Below are positions 28,893 to 38,252 of a stretch of 64,000 nucleotides of DNA, in pieces; position 1 is the first letter of the stretch, and each line of letters starts with the position of its first letter. The position numbers were made by a program, and so were the translations under genes. The notes below the pieces were generated by a model. It did no database searches and was not told where the DNA came from. It worked only from the letters and a program-made list of their open reading frames with translations. Source of the DNA: Verrucomicrobiota bacterium. GTDB taxonomy: Bacteria > Verrucomicrobiota > Verrucomicrobiia > Chthoniobacterales > UBA10450. The stretch covers positions 1 to 64,000 of the forward strand of contig QHQA01000057.1 in NCBI GenBank assembly GCA_003219695.1, given 5' to 3'.

Positions 28893-29671
28893 GCAGCACG
28901 ATGATCGCTCAGAGTGAAGAGGCCAAAGATCGCGAGGCCACGTTGCGTAACCGGATCCGCCTCGGTGCCAATAAAAATCTGCTGTTCTGGTATCGCGAAC
29001 TCTACCGTGATCAGTTCAAAGCGTTTCCCGACCCGTCGGCGCTATCGATCCTCGAGATAGGAAGCGGCACTTCACCTCTGAAGCAATTTCTCTCAAACGT
29101 CATCACCAGTGACGTGCTTGAGCTTGATTATCTCAACCTTGTGTTTGACTGCCACGAGATCGATAAATTGGATACGATCAAGGACAACACTCTTGACGTG
29201 ATTACACTCACCAATGTGTTGCATCATCTTAAAAGCCCGATTGCGTTTTTGGACCGCGCGGCCAACAAGTTGAAATCTGGCGGCAAAGTGATCTCCACCG
29301 AGCCATTCTTTTCCGCGATTTCAACCGTTATCTTTAAGTACCTGCACCATGAGCCGGTCGATTTCAAAATTTCCGAGCCAGAACTGGAGGAAGTGCAGGG
29401 ACCGCTGGCGTCGGCCAACATCGCGCTGCCCTGGCTGATTTTCTTCCGCCGGCGCGACTGGCTGCAACGATTGAACGAAAATTTCGATATTGCGACTCTT
29501 TCGACTCGACCCTTTAGCGCCCTATCCTACATGGCTACCGGAGGAATATCGCGCACGTTGCCAGTCCCGCACTTTCTTTATCGCGCATTATTTCCCGTTG
29601 ACCTCGCGCTTAGCCGTTGCTGTCCGCGGTTATGCGCCTCGTTCTTCACTCTCACTCTGACGCGGCGCTGA
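28889..29671 (+). CDS. Class I SAM-dependent methyltransferase
   Basis: ILEIGSGTSPLKQFLSNV, DVITLTNVLHHLKSP; overlaps upstream gene by 4 nt. Confidence 0.78.
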   Translation: MSSTMIAQSEEAKDREATLRNRIRLGANKNLLFWYRELYRDQFKAFPDPSALSILEIGSGTSPLKQFLSNVITSDVLELDYLNLVFDCHEIDKLDTIKDNTLDVITLTNVLHHLKSPIAFLDRAANKLKSGGKVISTEPFFSAISTVIFKYLHHEPVDFKISEPELEEVQGPLASANIALPWLIFFRRRDWLQRLNENFDIATLSTRPFSALSYMATGGISRTLPVPHFLYRALFPVDLALSRCCPRLCASFFTLTLTRR

Positions 29672-30426
29672 TGTCGATGCTTTCGCTGCTTCGCAGTGTC
29701 GGAAACAAGATTTACCGACACGCCTTCCCAATCTACCGGCCGCTTTATGCCGCCTATAAGACCTACACTGATCGCGCGGAGCGACAGCTGCTAAGGAAGG
29801 TTTTGTTTCAAGGCGCCGTCGTGGTAGATGTCGGCGCTAACATTGGAATTTACTCGGAGTTTCTCTCCCGCTGTGTTGGCCCGACCGGCAGCGTCCACGC
29901 GTTTGAACCGTCGCCAGATAATTTCAAGAGGTTGTCTGCTGCCACACATGGTCTTTCAAATATCCAACTCACCCAAGGGGCAGTTGGAGAGCGGAGCGGC
30001 GAGTGCAAGCTTTACGTTTCGGACAAGCTAAACGTCGATCATAGAACGCACACGGCCGATGGCGATTCGCGTCGCGCCGTTCCCGCTGAAATGGTTGCCC
30101 TCGACGATTACTTCAGACCCGGCCAATGCGTTGACCTGATTAAAATGGATATTCAGGGATACGAGCTGCATGCGTTAATGGGAGCACAGCGGGTGCTACG
30201 GGAAAACCCGGACATCAACCTCTTGCTCGAGTTCTGGCCTGCTGGATTAGAACAGGCGGGCGTCAGCTGGGAAGGACTTGTCGAAATGCTCCAGGGCTTG
30301 AATATGAATCTGGCTCTCGTGAGAACCGGTGGTTTGGTCCCCTTCGATGCGCACGATGTTCGAAACGATATCTCTTGGTATGTTAACCTCTTCGCTCATC
30401 GTAAGCGCGGTCAGACGCGGAATTGA
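29671..30426 (+). CDS. FkbM-family methyltransferase
   Basis: VVVDVGANIGIYSEFLSRCVGPTGSVHAFEPSPDNFKRL, DLIKMDIQGYELHALMGA. Confidence 0.87.
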   Translation: MSMLSLLRSVGNKIYRHAFPIYRPLYAAYKTYTDRAERQLLRKVLFQGAVVVDVGANIGIYSEFLSRCVGPTGSVHAFEPSPDNFKRLSAATHGLSNIQLTQGAVGERSGECKLYVSDKLNVDHRTHTADGDSRRAVPAEMVALDDYFRPGQCVDLIKMDIQGYELHALMGAQRVLRENPDINLLLEFWPAGLEQAGVSWEGLVEMLQGLNMNLALVRTGGLVPFDAHDVRNDISWYVNLFAHRKRGQTRN

Positions 30427-30488
30427 CCGGATTAATGTAGCTCCATTTCTCACCGGGCCAGCACACGCCGGAACGGAGCTGCACGGCC

Positions 30489-30689
30489 TTGTGTGAGGAA
30501 ATTAGTGGGCGAAAACTAAATTGGAGCTACGAGGAGACTAACCGGATCGGGGATCACATCTGGTGGATTAGCGATGTCAGGAAATTTCAAAAACATTACC
30601 CGGTTTGGAAATTTCGCTACAGTTTGCGAGACATTCTTGAGGAAATTCACCGCGCAGTCAGCCAGCGCACAACGTTGGTGAGCGGATGA
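30489..30689 (+). pseudogene. C-terminal remnant of NAD-dependent epimerase (CDP-paratose 2-epimerase-like)
   Basis: [52 protein letters not shown] with no N-terminal Rossmann domain upstream. Confidence 0.65.
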
Positions 30690-30707
30690 CATGACCAGTT
30701 TGTAGCC

Positions 30708-30738
30708 GCGTTGTCCCTCGGCATAAAGAGTATCGAAA
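30708..30738 (-). pseudogene. Fragment resembling uvrA codons for FDTLYAEGQR
   Basis: gcgttgtccctcggcataaagagtatcgaaa matches uvrA 24371-24401 at 27/31 positions by eye. Confidence 0.6.
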
Positions 30739-30818
30739 TAGCAGAGAGATTATCGTGGTGGACGAGCACGCTCGAGATCGAATACAAGCTGTGCTAAAGG
30801 AAAGATATTGCTCTCTGG

Positions 30819-32444
30819 TCACTGAGTGGAAGTGAGTCGCAAAATCACGGCCTCGCCTGTGGTGTCCTCGACTGGCATCCAGTGGTAACCAGGAACGTTC
30901 GGCAGTCGTGACGCCTTTTCATCGAGTTCCTTGATTGAAACAAACAGCGCGTAGACTGGAATTGATCGACGCAAGTTGAGTTCGGCTAGCGCGACGGCTT
31001 GCGCGTGATCGTAATGCACAATGTGTCTGAATTGGATGTACCTTTTTCCATCCAAGGGAGCCGCCACAAATCCGGGCGGGAAAAGAGCATTCAGGTAAAC
31101 AGGACTAATATCTGAAAAGACGAGTCCAGGGGCCTGCCGAACGCTCTCGATGAAACGTCGTTGCGCGATAAACTCGGCCGACTGGCGGGGGCGGGTGCTA
31201 AAGTGGAGAGCTTCCCAACTCTGCGATCGATCCGCTCTCAGTCTATTATCGAGCGAGCGCGAAGGATAACCCAGGCAAGCCGCTGTAAACAAAACGAACA
31301 TTGCCAGAGAAGCGATAGTTCGTTTCGGCACAACGAGATTTTCCGCTGCCCACGTCACAGGTAGAACGGCAACTGCTACTAGCAGCATTAAGAGCGGCAG
31401 ATAGTACCCCATGTACATGACGGGGAAGTAACGCATGGTCAAGACAAGGAAACTCAAGCCGGCTGAGAACGCGCAGATGACGAACCTGTTGAGGCGGATG
31501 AAGAATGCACCCGCACAAGCTAAAAAGATAAATGCGGCAACAAAACAGGTGCCGGTGCCAAAGTGATTCACGGCAGAGAACTGCTGTGGACGCAGAGCGA
31601 GTTCCCGCCAGAGCAGTGCAGCATTGTACGGAATGTAACGCCAGGAAAACATCGGGTGCTCTGCTAAAAAGCTTGGATTGGCGTAATAAGTGTATCCTGT
31701 ATGAAGCGGGGAATGAAACTGGATGGAATTTAGCACCAGCAGCGGGCTTGCTATCAGAACGAAAACAATCGGCAGTGCAAGACAATGTAGAAGCCAGCGC
31801 ACGCGTGCTTCCTTCACCGGGAATAGAGCCATGGCCAACAACAACGGCACGAAGAAAATCGACTGTAAACGAATGTTTAGCGAAAGTCCTAGAAACGCTG
31901 CCGAAGCATAGATTTTCCAACGGCGCTCCTCCTTTAGACCAAGGTATGCGAACATAAAAGCTAGCGCGTCGAATGCGGATGCACTGAGGTCGCTCAGTGA
32001 CGAACGACAGAACGTGAAAAAAGCGGGCAGCGTGGCAAGCAAGACCGTTGCAAATCCGCCCGTTAGGGGTTTGGCGAGATAGAGATAAAAGCCAAACACC
32101 CCAAAGAGTAGGAGCAAACCGATTGTTTGATTCGTCCTAAACGGGGCGAGGATAGAATCTGCTTCCGGAAGGATCTTCAGCCACGGAAGCATCAACGTCG
32201 GATATCCAACCGGCCACAGTGGTGGCAGTTTCTCGTAACCGATTTGTATAGAGGGCAATTCATGTTTAAGGAGCGCCCTTGCTTGCGCGAAGTACGATGC
32301 CGCATCTGCGTAGCCGAGATAAAGTAGTTTGCTGTCGCGATAGTTGATCGTGAGTACGGAGAAGTAATAAAATGTTAACGCGCAAATAAACAGCAGTGCA
32401 CCGATCAAGATTTGTGTGCTCGCGATGTTTTTATCGTCCCGCAT
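30819..32444 (-). CDS. Multi-TM membrane protein, GT39-like
   Basis: About 12 hydrophobic segments, soluble C-terminal domain. Confidence 0.6.
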   Translation of the reverse strand: MRDDKNIASTQILIGALLFICALTFYYFSVLTINYRDSKLLYLGYADAASYFAQARALLKHELPSIQIGYEKLPPLWPVGYPTLMLPWLKILPEADSILAPFRTNQTIGLLLLFGVFGFYLYLAKPLTGGFATVLLATLPAFFTFCRSSLSDLSASAFDALAFMFAYLGLKEERRWKIYASAAFLGLSLNIRLQSIFFVPLLLAMALFPVKEARVRWLLHCLALPIVFVLIASPLLVLNSIQFHSPLHTGYTYYANPSFLAEHPMFSWRYIPYNAALLWRELALRPQQFSAVNHFGTGTCFVAAFIFLACAGAFFIRLNRFVICAFSAGLSFLVLTMRYFPVMYMGYYLPLLMLLVAVAVLPVTWAAENLVVPKRTIASLAMFVLFTAACLGYPSRSLDNRLRADRSQSWEALHFSTRPRQSAEFIAQRRFIESVRQAPGLVFSDISPVYLNALFPPGFVAAPLDGKRYIQFRHIVHYDHAQAVALAELNLRRSIPVYALFVSIKELDEKASRLPNVPGYHWMPVEDTTGEAVILRLTSTQ

Positions 32445-32586
32445 ACAGGAATTTATGCCGGATTCTTGTGGTCGCTAAAGAGATTATCCCATATCGGTCA
32501 GCGCGGAGACGACGTCCGCCGGCCTTGTCGAAAGCAAGGAAGAGAGGAGCCGAGGAAATTCCGTTTGTCGGTGCAGCTGTTTTTGA

Positions 32587-32647
32587 TGACCTTCCCAAGG
32601 CAATTCTGACGACAAATGTCAAAGCGCTCAGTAAAAGCACCGCTCCC
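32587..32647. repeat. uvrA 5' end/leader repeat, diverged copy 3
   Basis: tgatgaccttcccaaggcaattctgacgacaaatgtcaaagcgctcagtaaaagcaccgctcc aligns with copies 1 and 2. Confidence 0.5.
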
Positions 32648-32762
32648 GGTTTTGCCAGCTAAAACGCGGACGGTCCGCTGTGAGTAAGTGCGTTCTCTTA
32701 ATGCTCGCTTGCGCTTCATGGTTGCGATGAAGAAGCGCGCGGGTATTGAGCTTTCTGGACAC

Positions 32763-33398
32763 ATGGCGACCTTTTCTCGCGACACGATCTATGCGCCCTT
32801 ACGGACAGCACGACTTTACAATCTATTGCAAAAGTGCGCGGGCGGTAGCCGGGACCGCGCAGATTTCGTAAGGAAGCACGTCGTTATCGGTCCTGAGCAG
32901 AAAGTGGTGGATGCTGGTTGCGGCACCGGCAGTGCCTTGGAGTTTCTACCATCGGTTAACTACTTCGGATTTGACCCTAACCCCGGTTACATTCGCGTGG
33001 CGCGATCACGATACGGGAGCCGCGCAGAATTTTTCTGCGGAGACGCGGGCAACCCGCATGTCCGGCAGTTGGCGCAGGACGCAGACGTGTTTTTTTCCCT
33101 TGGCGTACTTCATCATCTGACGGACCAGCAGATCGGCGAGATACTGAACCTCGCGCGAACGTGCCTGCGACCCACGGGCTGTTTCGTTTTTTACGAGCCT
33201 TGCTTCAGCGCAAAGGACGACTGGGTTGGGCGGCTGTTTATGCGTTTGGATCGCGGCAGAAACATAAAGACCGACCAAGCGTGGCGAGCATTGGTATCAG
33301 AGTATTTTGGGACTGTCGAAGAGTATATTCGCCGGCCTGTTTACTTGTTCCGCTATACCATTCAAGCTCTCATCGGCCGGAACCCGCGTCGGGGGTGA
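32763..33398 (+). CDS. Class I SAM-dependent methyltransferase
   Basis: VVDAGCGTGSALEFLPSVNYFGFDPN; start uncertain (32688-32763). Confidence 0.8.
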   Translation: MATFSRDTIYAPLRTARLYNLLQKCAGGSRDRADFVRKHVVIGPEQKVVDAGCGTGSALEFLPSVNYFGFDPNPGYIRVARSRYGSRAEFFCGDAGNPHVRQLAQDADVFFSLGVLHHLTDQQIGEILNLARTCLRPTGCFVFYEPCFSAKDDWVGRLFMRLDRGRNIKTDQAWRALVSEYFGTVEEYIRRPVYLFRYTIQALIGRNPRRG

Positions 33399-34263
33399 CT
33401 TTTCCCCCGCGGGCCAGATAATCGACGAACGAAAAGGGACGAAAGTTGTAATCGCGACGTGCCGGTGAAATGTCGTAGGTCTTTGGTGGGAGGAGGCGAT
33501 CGATTTGATCCCGCTTGAATGGAACGGGTAATCGGAGCGCATTCGCCGCGCGAAGGATTATGATTGGGACGGGAACGACAAAGAGAGGATGCACCGAGGA
33601 GCGGAGCGCTTCCGCCATCTCGAGAGCGCTACAAGGGCGCTCAGCGCACACGGTATACGTTTCATTTGTGCTGCGGTGCTCCATCGTCACCTTTGCGATG
33701 AATTGGGCTGCTTCCTCCACACTAATCGGGGCGTAGGTGATTGAGCCCCGCCAGCGGAAGTCTGGTAGGATGTGAATTTTTCGCGCAAGCTCAAGCAGCG
33801 CGTCGATTCCTTCACCGCTTTTCGAAGCGTAGATCTCCGCCGGCCGGATGATTGTATAGGTTAAGCCGCTGTTGCGGATCGCTTCTTCAGCCAACCATTT
33901 CGATCGCCCATAAGCGCCGCCATCGGGATGCGCGCAAATCGTGCTGACATATACAAAATGTTGCTGCGGATTGCACGCCGAGAGCAATTGTTTCGTCAAC
34001 TCTGTATTCACACGAAAATATTCGGACGGATTTTCTGAATGCGTGACAGCCGCCATATGCAGAATCACCTGTGCTCTTTGCAATGGTGCCGGGTGGCGGA
34101 CAGCTTCCTCCAAGCCTCCATGCAACAGCTCCATTTCGGCCGCCGGAATCTCGACATTACGACGGTGTACTGTCGCCAGGACGCAGACTCGCGACGCCAG
34201 ATTACGCAGGACATGGTGACCGAGCGTTGAACTGCCGCCAGTGACGAACGCCGTATCCATCAT
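33370..34263 (-). CDS. NAD-dependent epimerase/dehydratase
   Basis: TAFVTGGSSTLGHHVLRNLASR, YGRSKWLAEEAIRNSGLTYTIIRPAEIYA. Confidence 0.85.
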   Translation of the reverse strand: MMDTAFVTGGSSTLGHHVLRNLASRVCVLATVHRRNVEIPAAEMELLHGGLEEAVRHPAPLQRAQVILHMAAVTHSENPSEYFRVNTELTKQLLSACNPQQHFVYVSTICAHPDGGAYGRSKWLAEEAIRNSGLTYTIIRPAEIYASKSGEGIDALLELARKIHILPDFRWRGSITYAPISVEEAAQFIAKVTMEHRSTNETYTVCAERPCSALEMAEALRSSVHPLFVVPVPIIILRAANALRLPVPFKRDQIDRLLPPKTYDISPARRDYNFRPFSFVDYLARGGKVTPDAGSGR

Positions 34264-35012
34264 TTGTTTTTCTTGGCCAGCGAATGCGAGCGCCACCAGT
34301 AGTTAACCATGTGTCGGAGGAATTGCACGACCGCGCCCGGCTTCACGAATGACTTCCTTGCTCCCAGAGAGTGGAATTCAACGGGAATCTCGTAGATATG
34401 GAGATTCAGATTAACGCAATTTAAGATCAGCTCCGCGTCGATGAACCAGTCGTTAGACTGCAAGGTCATCTTTCCATACGCTTCGCGTTTCATGATCTTT
34501 GGCTTTGAGTTTACATCGCGAAGCCTTTTGGAGCCGGGAAAAAACAGATGGAAAAGCCAGTTGTAAACGCTCGAAATGAGTCTTCGATAAAGGCCGTCCT
34601 GGCGCTCAACGCGGTACGTTTTTACCATATCAAAATCGTCACTTCTGATTTTAGCGAAACAGGAAAATATCGCTTCCACCGGAAACTGGCCGTCGCCGTC
34701 AATCACTCCGATATATCTTCCTCTGCAAGCGTCGAGTCCGCAGCGCATATCCCATCCCATCCCCCCGTGCTTTGGCTCAGCCAGCACGCGAACATAAGGC
34801 AGTCGTTGAGCAAGCTGTTGGCAGATTTCCGGCGTTTGGTCCTTTGAGCCTTGCCAAAAATTTGCAACGAGGACCAATTCCCAGTCAAATCGAAACAGCG
34901 ACATTATCTTGTGAAGATTCTCCACGAATGGGATGATTTCTTCTTCCGCGCGATAACACAGTACCGCAATGGAAAACTCGATGGGCGTTTCAACCATTGC
35001 CTTTCGATGCAA
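34260..35012 (-). CDS. GT2 family glycosyltransferase
   Basis: FSIAVLCYRAEEEIIPFVENL, YIGVIDGDGQFPVEAI. Confidence 0.87.
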   Translation of the reverse strand: MHRKAMVETPIEFSIAVLCYRAEEEIIPFVENLHKIMSLFRFDWELVLVANFWQGSKDQTPEICQQLAQRLPYVRVLAEPKHGGMGWDMRCGLDACRGRYIGVIDGDGQFPVEAIFSCFAKIRSDDFDMVKTYRVERQDGLYRRLISSVYNWLFHLFFPGSKRLRDVNSKPKIMKREAYGKMTLQSNDWFIDAELILNCVNLNLHIYEIPVEFHSLGARKSFVKPGAVVQFLRHMVNYWWRSHSLAKKNK

Positions 35013-35087
35013 ATCATCGCAGAGTCATGATCTTGGTCAATTGTGCCGAGCGACGTATTTGGGCAGCGGGCATAAAATAATGGTCTG

Positions 35088-35867
35088 ATGGAAAAGAGTT
35101 ATGCCGAGCACTATGCCGTGCTTGAAGGAGAGCACTGGTGGTTTCGGGCACGTCGGATGATACTGCGAGATTTGCTTGCCCGTCTTGGGTGGCCACCGCA
35201 GCCAAGAATTTTGGAAATCGGTGTTGGCCCCGGCCACAATCTTCTCGAAATTTACCCATCAGATGCTCGCCTTGAGGGCGTCGAACCCGATGCGGCGTTG
35301 GCCAGATTGGCAGCAGCACGAGGCCCCGTGCGGGTCCTACAAGCATCAATCGACCGGCTCCCTCCAGAAATTCAGGACGGTTCTTATGACGGTGTTACAA
35401 TGTTTGATGTGCTCGAACATATCGAAGATGATGTCCACGCGTTGCAGGTCGTAAACCAAAAGTTGAAACCGGGTGGCCGAATCGTATTGGCAGCGCCGGC
35501 TTATATGTGGTTGTGGGGACAACAGGACGTCGTTAATCAGCATTACCGACGGTACAACTCCCGCGAGCTTCGAGAAAAGTTACGGGCCGCCGACTTTACG
35601 GCTGAGCGGATCACGTACTTTAACACATTCTTGTTTCCGCCGATTGCCGTAGTTCGCTTACTAGCGCGCCTCGGTTCTCGGCAAGCAGCCCCAGGGGGAG
35701 ACTTTGCTTACCTCCAGAGGTCATCAAACGCTCCGTTGTTTACTCTGTTTGCCTCTGAACGCATCTTCTTGAGATTTTTTGATTTTCCATTTGGCGTTTC
35801 GGTTTTCGCGACAGCGCAAAAAAGATTAGCACGCGTTACCGGTCCTGATAATTTGCGCATGCAGTGA
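35088..35867 (+). CDS. Class I SAM-dependent methyltransferase
   Basis: ILEIGVGPGHNLLEIYPSDARLEGVEPDAA, VTMFDVLEHIEDD. Confidence 0.85.
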   Translation: MEKSYAEHYAVLEGEHWWFRARRMILRDLLARLGWPPQPRILEIGVGPGHNLLEIYPSDARLEGVEPDAALARLAAARGPVRVLQASIDRLPPEIQDGSYDGVTMFDVLEHIEDDVHALQVVNQKLKPGGRIVLAAPAYMWLWGQQDVVNQHYRRYNSRELREKLRAADFTAERITYFNTFLFPPIAVVRLLARLGSRQAAPGGDFAYLQRSSNAPLFTLFASERIFLRFFDFPFGVSVFATAQKRLARVTGPDNLRMQ

Positions 35868-38224
35868 CAACCGGTTCTAAACAAGCCGCAAAGCACAGCG
35901 GCCCAAAGGACCTGCTGTTCGACAAAGCGGTGCAACCCGCAACCATGAGACAACGATTAATCGGTTTGAGACGATTGAAAATCTCGGGTTGGCTGTTGGT
36001 CGGGTTATTCTTGATCAGTGTGTTCCTGATTAATAATAGAGAGCTAGTAAGCGGAGCACGGGTTCAAATCTGGGACGCCTGGTCGTTTTATACCCCGGCG
36101 TTCTCGCTTGTTGCTGATCATGCTCGCAGTGGCCGGTTGCTTCTATGGGATCCGTGGCTGGCAGGTGGTACACCAGATTTCGCTGATCCACAGGTTGCCG
36201 CCGCCTCTCCTATTGCAATCATGGCAGGTGCGATCGGTGGCGGTAATTCGACGGCTTTTCGAATTTACTGGCTTTTTATCTGGATGTTAGGGCCGCTCGG
36301 TCTGCTTCTTTTGGCACGCCATCTCGGTGCTCCTCGCTGGGGCGCTTTCTTGGTGGCGCTAGGGTACGCCTTTTGCGGCTTTTATACGGCACATGCCGAG
36401 CACACAACGGTTCTCTATTCTTTCTCATTCGTGTCCTGGTTTATCTGGCGGTTTGACGTGGCACTAACATCGCTTCGCTTTAAACCAGCTGCCCAAGCCG
36501 GCGCGCTATGGGGACTATCCGCCTTGGGTGGATATCCAGCTATTGTAATTTTGAGCGGCGGAATGTTGTTCTTATGGGGCGTGGGACGATGTTGCAGTTC
36601 TGACCACGGGGCAGCATTTCCAGTCCACAAGCAACCGATTTGGGATCGATTTAAGTTCACCTTTTTAGCACTGGCGATGGTTTTTTGCGTCGGAGTGTTG
36701 ATTATGGCGCCGACTTATGTGGCGTTTTTCAGGGAAGGACTCGGTTATACCGAAAGAGCTGGAGCGGAGCCCCGCTGGCTGGTGACCGCGGGGAATGCTC
36801 TTGATCCTCGGGCGCTTGCCACCTTTGCAAGCCCTTACCTTACCGCCTTGAAGTTCCCTTATCGGAATCCTAGGCTGTGGCCAAAGACCAACATTTCGAT
36901 GGCTGACGTTTACATAGGCGTTCTTCCTCTCATCCTAAGCTTGTTGGCGCTCTGGCAACGACCACGGTCGATCTGGCGTTGGTGGCTGGTTGGAATTATC
37001 GCTTTTTCCCTGGCGTGCGCAGTCGGCGACAGATTACCGGTTCGTGGCTGGCTGTACGACTACTGTCCTCCCACCCGGTATTTCGCGTATCCTGCAATGT
37101 TTCGTGGCTACGCCATTTTTTCGGCAGCCGTGTTAGCCCTCCTGGCTACCAGTGATCTTGAAGCAGCAATTCAAAGCCATGAAAAGCGGATATGGCTGCA
37201 ACTGGCCTTCCTGTCACTAGCAGCGAGCATTGCTGCTGTGTGGGCTTACGTACAGATCGTCTCTCGTGTGGCTAACTTGGGCAGTCAGTTTCACCTTAGC
37301 AACCTGCATCTAGTCGCTATTTGGTTCGGAGCGGTTGGAGTTTCTGTTCTGCTTTGGTTATTTCAGCGGGCAAGAAAATGGCTTCCCGTTTTGTTCGGCG
37401 TTCTGGCAATTCTGGACGCAGGCCTCACGCTGCGTCTTTCTCAGGACTTCGTGTCTGACAGCGGCCGGACACGTTCGTTGTTCAGTCGGATGGATGCCGA
37501 CCACAAAACCACGTTGACTCTGGACAGTCTTCAGCGGGAGGCCAAGCCTCCCTTCTCCCTCGGTGGTGCCCACACCAATAACACGCTCCCCCTTAGGATT
37601 CCTGTGTTTTACAATGATTCAACTATGAAGAACCGCTTTCAGACAGGATTTGCTGACCATCCGGTTTTACTCAGTATGGCCCTGGGTGCTGACAGAATCT
37701 GGTTCACGAAGGAAGCTGCCATTGTGGCCCCTTCGAACGAAACGTTCACGGCTCTTGTCCACCGAAGCGAAGAACTAGGGGCGCCGGTCATAGTCGTCCA
37801 TCCTCGTTTACAAATGCGGAATGTCAGTAGGGTTAGTTCGCCTGCAACTCCGGATAAAGCTGCCCTCGCGTCTATCTCTCAGCTGGCGCCGGCTGAGAAG
37901 GTTCGAACGCACGTTCTAAAATACAGTGCCAACCGATTGAAGCTTAAAGTCTCTTGCCCCGCTGATGGCTGGCTACTGGTGACCGACCGATGGGCAGCTG
38001 GCTGGCGCGCCCGAGTCAACGGTGTTCCAGCGGAAGTCTTCGGCGGAAACTTTATCTTTCGGGCAGTGCGCGTTCTCGCGGGAGAGAACACAATCGACTT
38101 TTATTATCCGCAGCCTCTGTATTTCATACTGGTTTTTGTTAGCTGGGGCACGTTGGTGGCAGTGCTTGCAGTGCCGCCATGGAAAACAAAGCGCACTGCC
38201 TGCCTGCCAAGTCAGTCCGTATAG
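35864..38224 (+). CDS. Large multi-TM membrane protein, YfhO-like
   Basis: 786 aa, many TM segments, C-terminal WAAGWRARVNGVPAEVFGGNFIFRAVRVLAGENTIDFYY. Confidence 0.65.
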   Translation: MTTGSKQAAKHSGPKDLLFDKAVQPATMRQRLIGLRRLKISGWLLVGLFLISVFLINNRELVSGARVQIWDAWSFYTPAFSLVADHARSGRLLLWDPWLAGGTPDFADPQVAAASPIAIMAGAIGGGNSTAFRIYWLFIWMLGPLGLLLLARHLGAPRWGAFLVALGYAFCGFYTAHAEHTTVLYSFSFVSWFIWRFDVALTSLRFKPAAQAGALWGLSALGGYPAIVILSGGMLFLWGVGRCCSSDHGAAFPVHKQPIWDRFKFTFLALAMVFCVGVLIMAPTYVAFFREGLGYTERAGAEPRWLVTAGNALDPRALATFASPYLTALKFPYRNPRLWPKTNISMADVYIGVLPLILSLLALWQRPRSIWRWWLVGIIAFSLACAVGDRLPVRGWLYDYCPPTRYFAYPAMFRGYAIFSAAVLALLATSDLEAAIQSHEKRIWLQLAFLSLAASIAAVWAYVQIVSRVANLGSQFHLSNLHLVAIWFGAVGVSVLLWLFQRARKWLPVLFGVLAILDAGLTLRLSQDFVSDSGRTRSLFSRMDADHKTTLTLDSLQREAKPPFSLGGAHTNNTLPLRIPVFYNDSTMKNRFQTGFADHPVLLSMALGADRIWFTKEAAIVAPSNETFTALVHRSEELGAPVIVVHPRLQMRNVSRVSSPATPDKAALASISQLAPAEKVRTHVLKYSANRLKLKVSCPADGWLLVTDRWAAGWRARVNGVPAEVFGGNFIFRAVRVLAGENTIDFYYPQPLYFILVFVSWGTLVAVLAVPPWKTKRTACLPSQSV

Positions 38225-38252
38225 CGATGCAACTGGGAAGATCGATTGCTTG

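Noticed and set aside
30701-30720. GTAGCCGCGTTGTCCCTCGGC as a REP-like module
   Set aside because: GTAG is present but the stem is only about 4 bp; better explained as part of the uvrA scrap.
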